From contig OZ026835.1 of the NCBI GenBank assembly GCA_964023205.1, positions 11,986,414 to 12,050,413 of the forward strand: 64,000 bases of DNA. The letters run 5' to 3'. A model generated the notes under the pieces. It had not been told where the DNA came from and made no database searches. It saw only the letters and a list, made by a program, of their open reading frames with translations. Each line of letters opens with the position of its first letter. The stretch's first letter is position 1. This document shows, in pieces, positions 51,792 to 64,000 of the stretch. The translations under genes and the position numbers were made by a program. The DNA comes from Lutraria lutraria (lineage: Eukaryota; Mollusca; Bivalvia; Venerida; Mactridae).

Positions 51792-54700
51792 GTTGGTCAG
51801 CATGTTGTTTCAATTGCTAAGTCATCATGTAAAAGAGCATTACACTTAGAAGAAGAACTAGTGAAAGAGAAAAACAGGTAATTTACTATTTTTCCTAATC
51901 AGTAAAATTTACTTGTTGTTCGCTGTATCTAACACAGAGACTTTGAACAATATTGATTCTAATGAAGACATTAATTAACATTTCAATGTACAGATAATAA
52001 TTTGAACAATAATTTTATGACTTCACTTGTTTTTGTGTAATTGGTGATGTTAATTTTTCCGGTTAGTAGATACACACTTGTTGAAGTTCCATGTTCAAAT
52101 GTATATCATTAGATACAACTACAAGAGATGTTATTTGTGTAGGTTAGTCATGATTCCAGGTTTATGCACATTTACATGTATATATTTGTATTATTATAGG
52201 AGTGATTCCCCTCATCAAGATGATGATGATGATTTGGACACAGTTGATGTTGCAGTATCACATGACTCAAACTTGGCAATTGACAATTACTTGAATCAAC
52301 AGAATGATACTGGTAATATATAAGTACTTACAAATCACACAATTATCAGAGTTTTGGTTTAAAACTTTATTATACAGCATGCTGAAATATGGAGTATGTC
52401 AAATGACTTTGTAGTTATCAATAAACATAATTTTGTCATTTTAATGCTTTTTTCAAAGATATTAGAATTATGCGTGACCCTCTTTTCACCTCACCATTCT
52501 TTATTTGTCATAACCAGTACAAAATTACAAGAACAAAAATCTGGAAACTTCCACATACATGACTCAAATTCAAACTTTTTGTTAAATTTTCATGGATGGA
52601 TATGACATGCTTTGACTGATGTATAACACATACCACCATATTAAAAATCACAGTATGCTAACCACATTTTACTATTGTTTATAAATTGAAAACTATCTCC
52701 TTCGATTAGATTAGCAACATACCGTCATCTATAATTTTATACAATATAATGTTTTTTATTTTTTAAACTATTTCAGGGACTGAATTAGATGAAGTTACTT
52801 TTGATGATCACTCTTATACAAAAACAGAAAACACTCATTATGTCTCTGGACAATTTAAGTATGATATGGGTTGGCAAAAAAGAGGATCAGGTCGATGTTA
52901 TGATAGTAAGTCCGGTGTGGGAACAATGATTGGAAACTTCAGTGGTAAAGTGTGCGCATATGGCGTTAGGTGTAAGTGTTGTAGGACATGTGAATACTAT
53001 TCTTCTAAGGGCAAAGTGATTCCTGATCATAGATGCTGTAAAAACTGGGGTGGAAGTTCAAAGGCGATGGAACCAGATGTTGGTGGAGAGCTTGCTAAAG
53101 AAATCGAAAAGGAGAATATTCAAGTAGGGACTATTATTATGGATGATGATTGCACTACAATGTCAAGGCTAAGGAGAGAGATACCACACACAATAGTAAA
53201 ATGGAGTGATCAAAATCATACAGTTAAACATTTAGGTAATAATCTTTATGCTCTTCAAAAGGAACACAAAGTGCTGTCTACCATGGTTATTAAACATATT
53301 CAAAAATGTTTCAACTATGCCTTAGCACAAAACAAAGGAAACTGTGAAAAATTCATTGAAGCTCTCAATCAGATTGTTCCTCACCTTTTTGGAGAACACA
53401 GCCAATGTGGGAGCTGGTGCGGTTTTAGCAAAAATCCTGAGACATACAAACACAGTGGACTTCCTCGTGGTAAACCCTTATTTGGTGAAAAACTCAGGTC
53501 AGAATTGGATCAGGTGTTCAATGTTTATATTCAGAATGCTGCTAAGATAGCTCCAGGTGCCTCAACCAAAGATGTTGAGTCTTTCAATAATATGGTAGCC
53601 ACAAAAGCTCCTAAAAGGCAGCATTATTCTAGTTCAGAAAGTTTGTACATTAGGGCAAGCTGTGCAGTTGCACAGAAAAATGAAGGTTACTCATATGTGA
53701 ATGATGTCAACAGTCATATAGGTATTTCACCAGGAAGAGTGTTTGAAGAACATGCTTTGAAACTTGAACAACGAAGGAAACGAAGAAACGAAGTTGAGAG
53801 TAAAGTTGAATTTAAGAGAAGAAAGTTGGAGCGTAAACTTCAACATAAAGTGGACAATGATGCCAGAACTGTTATTGAAGGCTCTACCTATGAACATGGT
53901 GTTGCATTGACCCATGTGTCTGATGTGACTGAAATTCCAGTCGCTCGACCTGTTCCTACAACAGTGAAAATACTGTATGAAAATGTACATTTGGGTAACA
54001 AAATATACTGTGACATTGAAACTACTTCATTGTATAAAGATGCAGATATTTTGCAGATTGCTGCTGTCAGTAAATCAGATTCATTTAATGTATACATAAT
54101 ACCTACAAAACATATTTCTAAGGGGGCGTCTGATGTTACTGGTTTGACTGTGTTTGGAAAAGAAATGTTTTACCATGGTCGGTTGGTACATTCCTATGCT
54201 TTAACTGATGGATTAAGTATGTTTGTAAAATACTTGCAAAGACATCAGCCCTGCATTTTGATTGGACATAATTTCCATAAATTTGATTTGCCCAGAATTT
54301 TCAGGGCATTTGAAATTAAGAGTATGACAAACATTCTAAAAAAAAATATAGTTGGAACAGTTGACACTTTGCCTTTGTTCAAGAATCTATATAGTCATCC
54401 AAACATGGTGAAACACTCACAAGAGTATCTGGTTAGCCAATTTGTCAAAGAGAATTATTCAGCTCACAATGCACTAAGTGATGTAAAGTCTTTACAAAAG
54501 TTATGTAATGTTGTAGGTGTTACTGACAAGCAAATGTCAGAACATAGTTGTACTCTAACAGCATCACTTCAAAAATTTAATTATCATGTTGACAGTCAGA
54601 AAAATATTGACTCTCTCTTTGAGCTGACGCAAAAAAATGTTATTTCTAAAGAAATGGTAGATAGAATTGGAGCAAGTGGTCTCTGCTTAGCTAATCTTAA

Positions 54701-54824
54701 GTTAGCTGTTCTACGCTCTGGATTATTAGGTCTTAGTCATCTTTTCGGGGAAAATGTGAATGGCAAACCAAGAGTGACCAGGAATAAGAAAATCATTGAA
54801 AGTTTGTTTAACCACCTGAAGTAA
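51792..54824 (+). CDS. Mutator-like transposase fused to a DEDDh exonuclease
   Basis: Exons 51792-51877, 52200-52312 and 52777-54824 give 748 in-frame residues plus stop, with GT-AG introns. The first part (VGQHVVSIAKSSCKRA) and the core (YDMGWQKRGSGR) match, as I recall them, the animal 'Mutator-like transposase' domain. Candidate acidic triad: D in YDMGW (52863), D in MDDDCTT (about 53142-53150) and E in DVESFNN (53577). A Cys-rich stretch (CKCCRTC ... CCKNW) lies between, and a basic, probably coiled segment follows (about 53755-53850). The C-terminal third is a DEDDh exonuclease like that of PML-type proteins: numbered from Met 52866, D383 and E385 in CDIETTSL, D474 in HNFHKFDLPR, H534 and D539 in AHNALSDVKSL. 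All catalytic residues of both enzymes are present. Translation start is uncertain because the upstream exon is broken; M52866 gives 652 residues but would leave out the first acidic residue. Confidence 0.85.
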
Positions 54825-57564
54825 ATTAAATACAATTTAGATAAATTCATATGTGCAAAATTGTGCATTTATATCATATTCATGTGTGAATAAGTATGTT
54901 TTATAATGAACCTTAACCCCGTGTGATACATAGTTACTATGTTTTCTCAGTGTTTTAGGAGTAAGAGTAGTTCTGAATGACTTATGTCTGGTATTAAAAA
55001 CAATGCTTGTTTTCCGAGTGGAATTTACACCCACTTTCAAAAGACATTTCTGTGAGTGGTCACATAAAAGTTTGACTGTTTGCATTATGTATGAAAGATA
55101 CTTATTGATTTTGTCAGTATTTTAGGAGCAACAGCAGTTAAATATGTTTTATGTCTGATATTGCTGGTTTGACTTATAGAGTTATTTACATGTATGATGA
55201 TAGAAACCATGCTTGTTTTTTAGCAGGTTTTGTACACACTTTTAAAAGACATTTAGGTGATACATAGCTGTTATTTAAACACAAATTTGTCTTATATGAT
55301 ATTTGCATTAAGCTCTAACAAAATTGTTTGAAAATTTAAATTTCATTTAAAACTCTGGTTGCTATGGCAACTAATAGGAAATACTTTAAAATTTCAGTCT
55401 CCTTGTCTGAAATCACAGGGCATAGAGCTTATAGATATTTGGTTTGTAGCATTATCTAGTAGACATATACCAGGTTTGTTCAATATATGTCCATGTGGTC
55501 AAAATTGGCTCTGCCCCGGGGGTAACTTGATTTCATATAGGCTCTTATATGAAAAATGTTAACATTTTCTTCCCAAAAACTGCAATGTCTAGAGTTACAA
55601 TAATTAGTTAGAAGCATTGTATAGTAGACCTCCACCAAGTTGTTCAAATCCTGTTCGCTGGGTCAATTGATTTTGTAATTAGTTTTTTTCTGGTGAGCGA
55701 CATCAAGGCCCTCTTGTTTAGTGTTGATATGTTATTGTACATTTATTCATTTGTATGCCCGGTATCGATAGATCAGGGGCATATTGTTTTTGGCCTCTCT
55801 GTTTGTACCAAACTTTAACCTAGCTTGCCTATAAAATCAAAACGCCTGCACCTACATCCATCAAACTTCATATGTAGGTTCCTCATGACAGCCTCTACAG
55901 GATCTGTGCATTTTCAGGTCAGTAGGTCAAAGGTCACAGGGTCATTGTGTTTAAAAAAATTCCGACATTTTTTTTAGGATACTAATCCTACATTTTTCAT
56001 GGGATTTTGACGAAACTTTCACAGGCTTGTTGTTACCAAGAACCCCCACACATATATTCTGGGTATTGTGATTCTATCATTTTTGACGGAATTATGGCCC
56101 TTTGTTTTTTTGTGTGATTGTAACAGCGAAATACTCTTATCTTGATACCCAATGCATGTTGTAAAGGTTTTATGATTCAATACATTTTGACGGAATTATT
56201 GCCCTTTGTTTATTTTGTGCATATATATGTAATATATAGAGAAATCATTTCTTTTAGGACACTACTCCCACATTTTTCATGGGATTTTGACGAAACTTTC
56301 ACAGACTTGTTGTTACCAAGAACCCCCACTAATGTATTCCGGGTTTTGTAATTCGATCATTTTTGACGGAATTATGGCCCTTTGTTTATTTTGTGTGATT
56401 GTAATAGCGAAATACTCTCGTTTCCTTGTTTTCTCAAGGGATTTTGATAAAACTTTCATGGAACTATTGTTATCGAAATACCCAATTCATGTTGTAAAAG
56501 TTTTATGATTTGATAATTTTTTACGGAATTATGGCCCTTTGTTTCTTTTGTCCATATGTATTATATGGAGAAATAATCTTTTGTTTGCAAATTCTTCTGT
56601 ATTTCTCAAGGGATTTTTACCCAACTTTGATAGAACTATTGTCACCATGTTCACCAGCACACATTGTTAGGGTTTTGTGATTCGATCATTTTTAGCAGAT
56701 TTACGGCCCTTTGTTTGCCTGTACTGAAATTTAACCTTGCCTATTAAATCAAAAAGCTCCCACCTGCAATCATCGAACTTCATATCTTGGTTCATCATGA
56801 CAATCTCTATATGACCTGTGCATTTTCAAAAAGGCCTAAAAGGGCAACTGGAGGGGGCATGGTGTTTATAAAACACATCTTGTTATCTTGTTGTTTTTAT
56901 ACTTTTCTGCATTAACTAATGAAATATTCAACCATATTCTATTTCAGCATTGTACCAGCACTGTTGAATTTATAAAAATGATAATTTACAGACAAACATG
57001 AATGTTATTGTTTATCACAATTATACTCCCCCTCCCCCCCCCCCCCCCAAACGATAAGAGGCCTGATTCCAAAACGAATATGGTGACCTATGATTTTTTG
57101 TCTAATTATCATTGGAGAATATATATGACTATCAACTTATGAAGTTATAACAATTTCTATTATGTAGAAATGTTGAAAAAATGAAAAATGTGTCACAACA
57201 AATAGCAAAAATGTGGGTAAAGCAAACCCAAAATTTGTAAAAAAAAAAAAAAAAAAAAAAGTCATCCACTTATTAACTGAAACTGACCTAACATATTGCT
57301 ACATGCATTATTTCAAACATAAATCATGAATAATTTCTATTTTCAAACTTCACATAATTTTTTTTATTATAAAATTCGATCTATATGAATTAATGAAAAA
57401 AGTTAATTCAGATGCCTTACTTACATAAAAATAAAATGAAAACGAACATGGTGACCTGTCTTTTTTATTTCATTTTTGAGCATGCAATAGTATGTTCTTC
57501 TGATATACAAAGTTTGAACAAAATCTATTATGTGGAAAAAAATCACGAAACTGTAGCGAACGTC
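54825..57564. repeat. Repeat-filled 3' part of the Mutator-like element
   Basis: No gene. From about 55480 to 56880 it is a patchwork of common bivalve repeats: GGCTCTGCCCCGGGGGTAAC at 55510, AGGTCAGTAGGTCAAAGGTC near 55915, and four diverged tandem copies of about 180-240 bases sharing GACGGAATTATGGCCCTTTG. A C-run lies at about 57034-57048 and an A-run of about 22 at 57239-57260. Confidence 0.6.
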
Positions 57565-59019
57565 CTGTTTTATGAATCAATAAACTGATACAGTTCGTTT
57601 TGGCGAGTCCCAAATATACTTTTTTTACTTGATGGTTGCCATTCTTACGTATGTGCTTTACGTCTAGAAATATTTGGATTCCTGGCGCAATCAAAGCGTA
57701 ATCAGGGAGTATAATACAACACAGTAAGCATGTACTTGTCATCTACTCTAATTTCCGGGGTGTTGGTATGACAAATCCATTTGATTTTAATATGACTGAT
57801 CCTTTTTAATCACTGCGACGTCTGCGTCTGCAACGTTTGTACAAAAACTTTATTATAGCTCATAACTCAGAAACTATTAGACGGAGCAACATGAAACTTC
57901 ATAGATGGATAGATCTCATTGAGGAGGTGAACAGACGAACGTTGGCACCACTTGCGGCGCTCTTGTTAGATGTGTATCAGTCCCCTCTCCTTTTGTATCT
58001 CAGGATCCATAATGGATTTGAATTTGTTTGGATGTGATCTTTCGCGCGCATTAATGAATTAACTGTTAATGTTATTTGTGCATTTAGTTTTCCTAGTGGC
58101 TGGTGATTATTTTAAATACATGTTCTATGTAAATAAGTACAGCATGGGAAACATGGATTTATCATTATCGGTATATCTTAGCTTGACCTGCAAATAACTA
58201 ATATGGAACCAACAATTCACTCATGTTACCATTGTGTTAGGCCATACAAGCGTGAACAAATTACAAGGCAGCTATACGAGTAATCATTCAATGTTACTTC
58301 GTGTCGTCAGTAAAATCAGAAACGAACAACATTGCGTGTGGTTTACTCATCAATATTTAATACCGTTTCTGTAATTGAATATTTTAAATTTATAACTTCT
58401 AGCCAATATATCAGATTATTCGTAGATAATGCATGTTCTGGTATTATCAAAATAGCACGATTGGTGTAATTATCCCACGACGAAAGCAGCCAACGGTAAC
58501 ATGAATCGTGTGCGAAATTGATTCTTCTTTGTTCAAAAGACAATGTTTACCATACAGCCAGGCTATGATAAATGCTTTCAGGAGAGTCACTGCTTACTGG
58601 TTCACTAGACTCTACAATAATTATTCATCAATTATCATATTAGGAAAACATTATTTCTCATCCTGTATCCGTTCATATTCCCATATTCGTATGAATAGTT
58701 TCGATATTGTTTTTCATCCGGATTTGTATGTTTTAATATTTATATCAAGCACATCAATAGCTTTTAAATATGTCACATGAGTTCATTTCCTTGGGATGAA
58801 GACAATGCATAGGGTTGCGGGTAGTATGCATCATCATGAAGGATGTTTCTGACCGTTTCTGTTAACTAACCTGTAGTCTGCAATAACGCATTTTGGGGGT
58901 ACCGCACAACAAGCTGAATACAGTTAGTGGTGTATTTCCGGATATAACCGTATCTTTGTCCCCTGGTTCATTGCTATCTTAGTGAATTGCTTTGTTTGTT
59001 TGAGTTCACGCCCCTTTTC

Positions 59020-59227
59020 AACAGTCATAGTCATATAAGGCGGACATATCACCTAATCATCGACCCTGGGAAGAGAACCAGTTCTAGACACCCATCCTCC
59101 GTAAGTAACTGTCTACTTTCTCACCTAAAGAGACATGGTCGTTGGGCTCGAACCCTTGATCCTCTATCATTGAGAGTTACAGTGATTTGAAGTCAGCGAC
59201 CTTAAGCACTTGACCACGAGCCGGGTC
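59020..59227 (-). mobile_element. tRNA-derived SINE, family 3 (in copy B)
   Basis: Counterpart of 45050-45253. Minus-strand box B-like GGGTTCGAGCCC is intact. The box A-like TGGTCAAGTGCTTAAGG is also present. Confidence 0.6.
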
Positions 59228-62200
59228 TTAGTGAATTGTAATAATCAATTTATCAGGTAACAACAATGAGATGACGGCAGTATATTTTAGAATACCAACT
59301 TTAGATTCAACACGATGCTTTTAGTATAATTAACAACCATTTAAATAGGAACTATACAACTATTTATACCTCATATTTAATGTTGAAACAAACTTGATAC
59401 AAGTTCGACACTTGACTGTGTTCTGTGCATCTGTCTCCTTATAAAGAATGGAATAATGCGTTACTATATCTCATGAAAGTCATAAAGTTACACGTGGGTG
59501 TTCAAAAAGTGCTCGGAATAGCTACATAAAATGTTCATTCTTATTCCAAACGCCATGCAATTTTATTGGCTGAACTGCATAGGAAAGTTCATAAGAAAAT
59601 GGCCATCTCCATTGCAGTCTTCAAAGTACGTAATAACACCTGTTAGCTATATTTTCGAAAGATTTCAATAGCGTATAAACAGTAGTATGACGCGTTTTAT
59701 GAAGATCATAAATTTATTCGAGTAAGTGATTCCTACTTGTCTGTGATGTGATTAAGCTCTACAATTATCCAGGTTTTGAATCACTCAGCAAATCATTTAG
59801 ATAAGTTATATGATATTAATGCTTTTCGTCTGGAAGCTGGGTACACAAATACGTCTCTTACATGTAACAAACTATTAGTGAATTGCTGAACACAATCTTC
59901 ATCTAATGGCTTCATGCAATTTGTTAATACATTATTGAACAGCACATCACTAGAAACTTGATTCATTATATTTTGTTAGATACGGTTGATAACAGTTATA
60001 TTCATAATAGCATCAGTGTTAATCTGATAACTCAATAGAAGATTTGTCGATGTTTCATATTCCTATATTGATCACGATATACAGACTCAGATTAAAATCG
60101 ACGACTTTGTTACAAAACACGAGGTCGATGGAAATTCTCTCGCGCAATTTCAACGTATGCGGGAAACATATAAAATAATTGTTGTGCAATTATTCTCACG
60201 AAAACAGAAAAGTAAAAGTCTTACAGTATACGCCGTTCAGAATGAATCATTTAACTAAGTCTTGAAACTAATGAACGCAAATTAAATATTAGATAATTAA
60301 TGAAGTGACTGACTGAGTGGAAATGAATGTACGATATAAATTCAGCAGTTTACTTAATCTAATTAAACTACGTTTGTACCACAATTCAGTTCAAACAACA
60401 ACAATAATGGCGACTGAATGATTACGAACACGCTCGGCACATAAACTCCATATATATCCAGGCCAGACAATATTTATAGGTAACGGAGAAGCGTTTTATA
60501 CAAATTATTAAAGAAGAATAACAATTTTCATGGTCGCTCTACAAACATAAACACGTTATTCTATTTTAATAAATACATTTTGTTTCAAACCAGACACTGT
60601 TTTACAGACATGTCTGAGTTGAGAAATCACGTGACATCTCAAGCATCCTCAATGAAACATGTTATAGATCATCAATCATTTTTGTCTTGAGAAGCACTTC
60701 TGTCGTATTCAATGTTGAGGCCTATAGTTGCATCCTTCACATTGTTCTGGAAAATCTCAGCCAGTATTTTGTTGTTAACCACGCTCTTTAAAACGTTTAT
60801 TTAGAAACCTGATATTTACACTTCGCTCCAACTTGATATCAGTGTATCCATGTTTTTCAAAAACAGTTGGTATTGAAAGATATTTATGAAAATCTTCAAC
60901 GGATATATACAGTATATATCGTTAAAATCAAACCATTTTTTATTCAAATGTTTTGAAGTCTGTACAGTATAGGTATAAACACCCTTTATACATTTCTGTA
61001 TTAATTTATGTATTGTATTGTTTCATACGTTTATGTAAAAGGGTCCATCGTTGGTCGCAATGCCTCTTGTTGAAATAGATATACATGTATATCTTTCTAT
61101 ACAATGCACATTCAACGTACTAACAGCACCTGCTGGATATTGATAGGATAAAAACACGACAACATTGAAACTCCACATGATTCCCAGGACATTACCCAAG
61201 CAGTAGAGTGGACCTTTCAAATCAGGCTGCAAACAATAAGAACACTTCATAGAAACTTAGACTGGGTATGCTCCTAGCAGGTCCTCGTCTTTGTATGGTA
61301 TGATGCATTAATCATAAACCTTAGTCAACCATCCATCTTAACCACACAATGTGATTGTGAGTGGTTATCACTCATGTATTATTTTTCTTTTTTCATGTGT
61401 AGAGAATTTATTATCATTATTAATAAAAAATATAACAATTCATGCTCCATTTGTTTGTAATAGTTTTGTACTGAAAGATAAAGTTCTAAGTAAGATATTA
61501 AATAACGTGTTTTCTGATTATTTATTTACTGAATCTCGTTGTGCACACGTCACGGCTAAGAAATTTTGCTCCCAATTGCTTCAAATACTTAGTGTTAAAA
61601 CAAGTATGAAATAAACTTATTTTTTCATCATTCTGTAATTTATTTATTATACCATCCGTCGTTTTCGTATTGCATTGAACTAATTAAACTTGTCAGTCAA
61701 AATAATGCATCATTAATATTGACTCTGTGATAGATTCAATGAAAATTTACAACACTCATAATCAATACATTAGTTCGGTTTGTATCTTTAAACTACCAGC
61801 CAATGTGGACTATCAGTCTGTGTATACTACTAAGTATTCTAAAACTTCATATACAAAATTGCCTTAATCGGCGCCGATTAGACGTGCACAACATGCACAT
61901 AATATAATTTGTTTCAATTACGAGAAACTACATATGATCATTTGTTTATCATTAATTTTCATTTTAGCGAGAGTACAAACATCAGCAATGTGCAGCTGTA
62001 TCGTCGACTTCACCATAAATGTTTAATCAAACACACAGGAATGATTTTTGCGATCAACCATAAAGGAAATGATCATATAAGAACTAAATTATTAACTAAA
62101 CACACAAAGCACGAGTCCCCCCTTGATTGGGAACAGTTTGACGAGAGTCGGCCACAAATCATTTGATGTTAATTATTTCATTTCACCATTCTTCCACCGA

Positions 62201-62979
62201 GACATTCTAAATGGCTTTTAGATGATTTGTACAAGTTTTGATACGGTTGTTAATCAGCCATTCCATTACTCCGATATCACGATGTCAATTTATTTAGAAG
62301 GCGAATGCACGCAGAATTATACTCCAAAGATATTAAATGTGTCCCAAAAGCTTCCTATTCACATTGAGTCAACACTAAAAGCTATTACAATGATTACTGT
62401 ATCATGGGACTAGAATAGAACTGTCCATTACGTTATTTGTAGAATGACGGATAGAAATTGACGTGATGCTTTCAACAATATTATTTCCATTATTTACATT
62501 TGATTTTTACATCTCCCCGTGTATGTCTTGTCTGTAGGAATTAAGCTCTTAATATCAGATTACTATCTGGATGAAAAAAAATCACATAAAGCCGCTCTTT
62601 CATGTTGGACTGAATACCAGTAACAAAACCGCTCGTAGTGGTATAAATATTTAATGCTTCAGTTGTTCAAGAATCATCACCAATTTGTCGTCCGTCTTCT
62701 GAACAATTCGTTTTAATGGTACAGATGACAAAGCATCTTTACGCATTATTTAAACCAGTTGAACACCTTTAAATGGCGAATTATATGAGCTAAAAATGTA
62801 AGACATGTTTCATCTACGTTAGGTTTTATACTGAAACCGGTTTGTCTGTTAAAGGAATATTTAGTAAAATTTTTCTTTTGAGTATATAGAGTCTAAAATC
62901 CCATTTAGAGTCTGGATGATTCCGTGTTATAATGATCTTTTAAAGCGTATTACAATATTCTCACACCAAAGAACGACCT

Positions 62980-63255
62980 GGGTCCGTATTCACAAAGCAT
63001 CTTAAGATTTTCTTTAACTTAAGTCGAAATTTTTACTTAAGTGTAATTTTTTTTCATGGTAAAAGTTTGTAAACCAGTCATCAAAAGTGTGAAAATGAAT
63101 TATCATTTTCATAATTGGCATATTTAGAACAAAGATAAAATCATATTAATGTGATTTCCTCCTTTATATTAGTACAAAAGAGTTAAGGAAAAAGTCGAAT
63201 TTAAGGAAAAATACAACTTTAGTTAAAAAATTACTTAAGATGCTTTGTGAATTTG
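62980..63255. mobile_element. MITE with GGGTCCGTATTCACAAAG terminus, uninterrupted copy
   Basis: Counterpart of 49001-50427 without the nested insertion. The left terminus is intact. The right terminus is damaged after ATGCTTTGTGAAT (TTGGGG instead of ACGGACCC). Confidence 0.75.
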
Positions 63256-63754
63256 GGGTTTGGGTTGTTACTTACGTACGTGACGTTTTCTAGGATTTCG
63301 TTTTTAGTCATATTAATTACAAATGCAGGAAATGAAAGGAATGGATGTAATGAAAATATTGCGATATAATTATAAAGTTGAGAAGTACTTTTAACGCACA
63401 AAATACCCATTAAATGTGGAATACAATCTAGATATATGAGAGCATTGAAATTATTGAAGTGGGTAATATCTTCCATTTCCGTTTATTTTCAGTCCATTAA
63501 AACAGTTATCTCAGCGTGAGTTCATCGTCAACAATCATCTTGTTTAATGAGATTTAAAGACTTCAAATTGAAGAGTTACGTAATGATTTTATCAGATTAA
63601 TGTATTGTTTTGAATGTTTAAAGCAATCAAGTTAATCTCTTTAATATACTTCCAGTTGGATTAATTTGTATTTTCAGTTGCTACCTTGGTTAGTCTGAAT
63701 ACATTCATACATTTTCCGAAAGATATGTTAAGATCATTTGCGACCTCGGCAAAT

Positions 63755-63975
63755 TTTTAGCAGTATATAACAAAATTCAATGATCCTAATAAAATCTTTA
63801 GCAGTATGTCAAAAGGTGGTCCTTATCAAATTCTGAGCAGTATATCAAATGTGAGCTTTATAAAATCTTGAGCAGTATATCACAAGCGATTCTTATAAAA
63901 ATTTGAGCAGTGTATAAAAAGTGATCCCTATCAAACTTAAAGCAGTATAATTATATCTTAAGCAACATATAACCA
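63755..63975. repeat. Minisatellite with ~35-bp period
   Basis: Six imperfect units, each marked by GAGCAGTATATC or a variant. The GCAG cores are at 63760, 63801, 63837, 63872, 63907 and 63942, so spacings are 41, 36, 35, 35 and 35. Non-coding. Confidence 0.8.
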
Positions 63976-64000
63976 TGAAAATTGAAATTCAAACGACACT

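Larger units (their letters stand above)
50678..57564 (+). mobile_element. 6887-bp Mutator-like DNA transposon
   Basis: The left terminus is GACGTTCGCGGCAGTTT and the right terminus, read inversely, GACGTTCGCTACAGTTT. The first 9 bases are identical and 15 of 17 match. It contains a multi-exon Mutator-like transposase/exonuclease gene and a repeat-filled 3' region (54825-57564). The outer neighbours are exactly the end of duplication copy A and the start of copy B, with no spare base and no 8-11-bp target duplication. Near the right end, the segments at about 57071-57190 and 57432-57545 resemble each other (both have an ATGGTGACCT core), which suggests subterminal repeats. Confidence 0.85.
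57565..63501. repeat. Large direct duplication, copy B
   Basis: Same orientation as copy A (43609-50677), starting immediately after the transposon end and ending at ...CAGTCCATTAAA. It lacks the 1142-bp TTAA insertion. Beyond 63501 the sequence (ACAGTTATCTCAGCGTGAG) is unrelated to what follows copy A, so this is the right breakpoint. Confidence 0.93.

Noticed and set aside
43609..63501. Copies A and B as long terminal repeats of a giant retrotransposon
   Set aside because: No reverse transcriptase, integrase, primer-binding site or TG...CA ends. The middle element has its own inverted termini and a DNA transposase.

Overview
The window is nuclear DNA of an animal, most likely a bivalve mollusc. 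It is strongly A+T-rich, its genes have GT-AG introns, and it carries several interspersed repeat families that I associate with bivalve genomes: tRNA-derived SINEs, the 'CAAACCTGT...GGCCACC' repeat and the 'GACCTTGAC...GTGCAAAGCAATATA' repeat. The species call is inference. Nothing prokaryotic is present.

Left part (1-17.1 kb, + strand): 19 exon positions of a membrane-type Xaa-Pro aminopeptidase (XPNPEP2-like) run from 451 to a stop at 17065. The first exon, with the signal peptide, lies off the left edge. The joined exons give 665 codons in one unbroken frame, with all five metal ligands and a GPI-anchor-like tail. One exon exists as two side-by-side 150-bp versions with identical splice phases (10289-10438 and 10914-11063), a candidate mutually exclusive pair that covers active-site residues. 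The introns hold SINEs, MITEs and a long perfect hairpin.

Middle-left (16.7-26.1 kb): a roughly 4-kb block holding the last aminopeptidase exon and a convergent two-exon gene was duplicated in tandem. The two-exon gene (- strand, 454 and 455 aa) encodes an unrecognised type I membrane protein with a signal peptide, many cysteines and one transmembrane helix. Both copies are open, but one uses a GC splice donor and the other GT. The duplicated aminopeptidase exon has one nonsense codon.

Middle (26-43.6 kb): gene-poor. It holds a broken reading frame of unknown origin, two convincing exons of a Cys-rich secreted protein (- strand, 33.1-33.9 kb), a 33-bp minisatellite, three members of one MITE family and an inverted-repeat element with iterated motifs at 41.3-42.2 kb.

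Right part (43.6-63.5 kb): a 6887-bp terminal-inverted-repeat transposon (50678-57564) lies exactly at the junction of a direct duplication, copy A 43609-50677 and copy B 57565-63501. It encodes a Mutator-like transposase fused to a DEDDh exonuclease. Copy A alone contains a 1142-bp TTAA-flanked element, and copy B preserves its empty site. The transposase 3' part is open for 748 codons, but the expected 5' part has an in-frame stop and lacks about 30 residues. The window ends in a 35-bp-period minisatellite.
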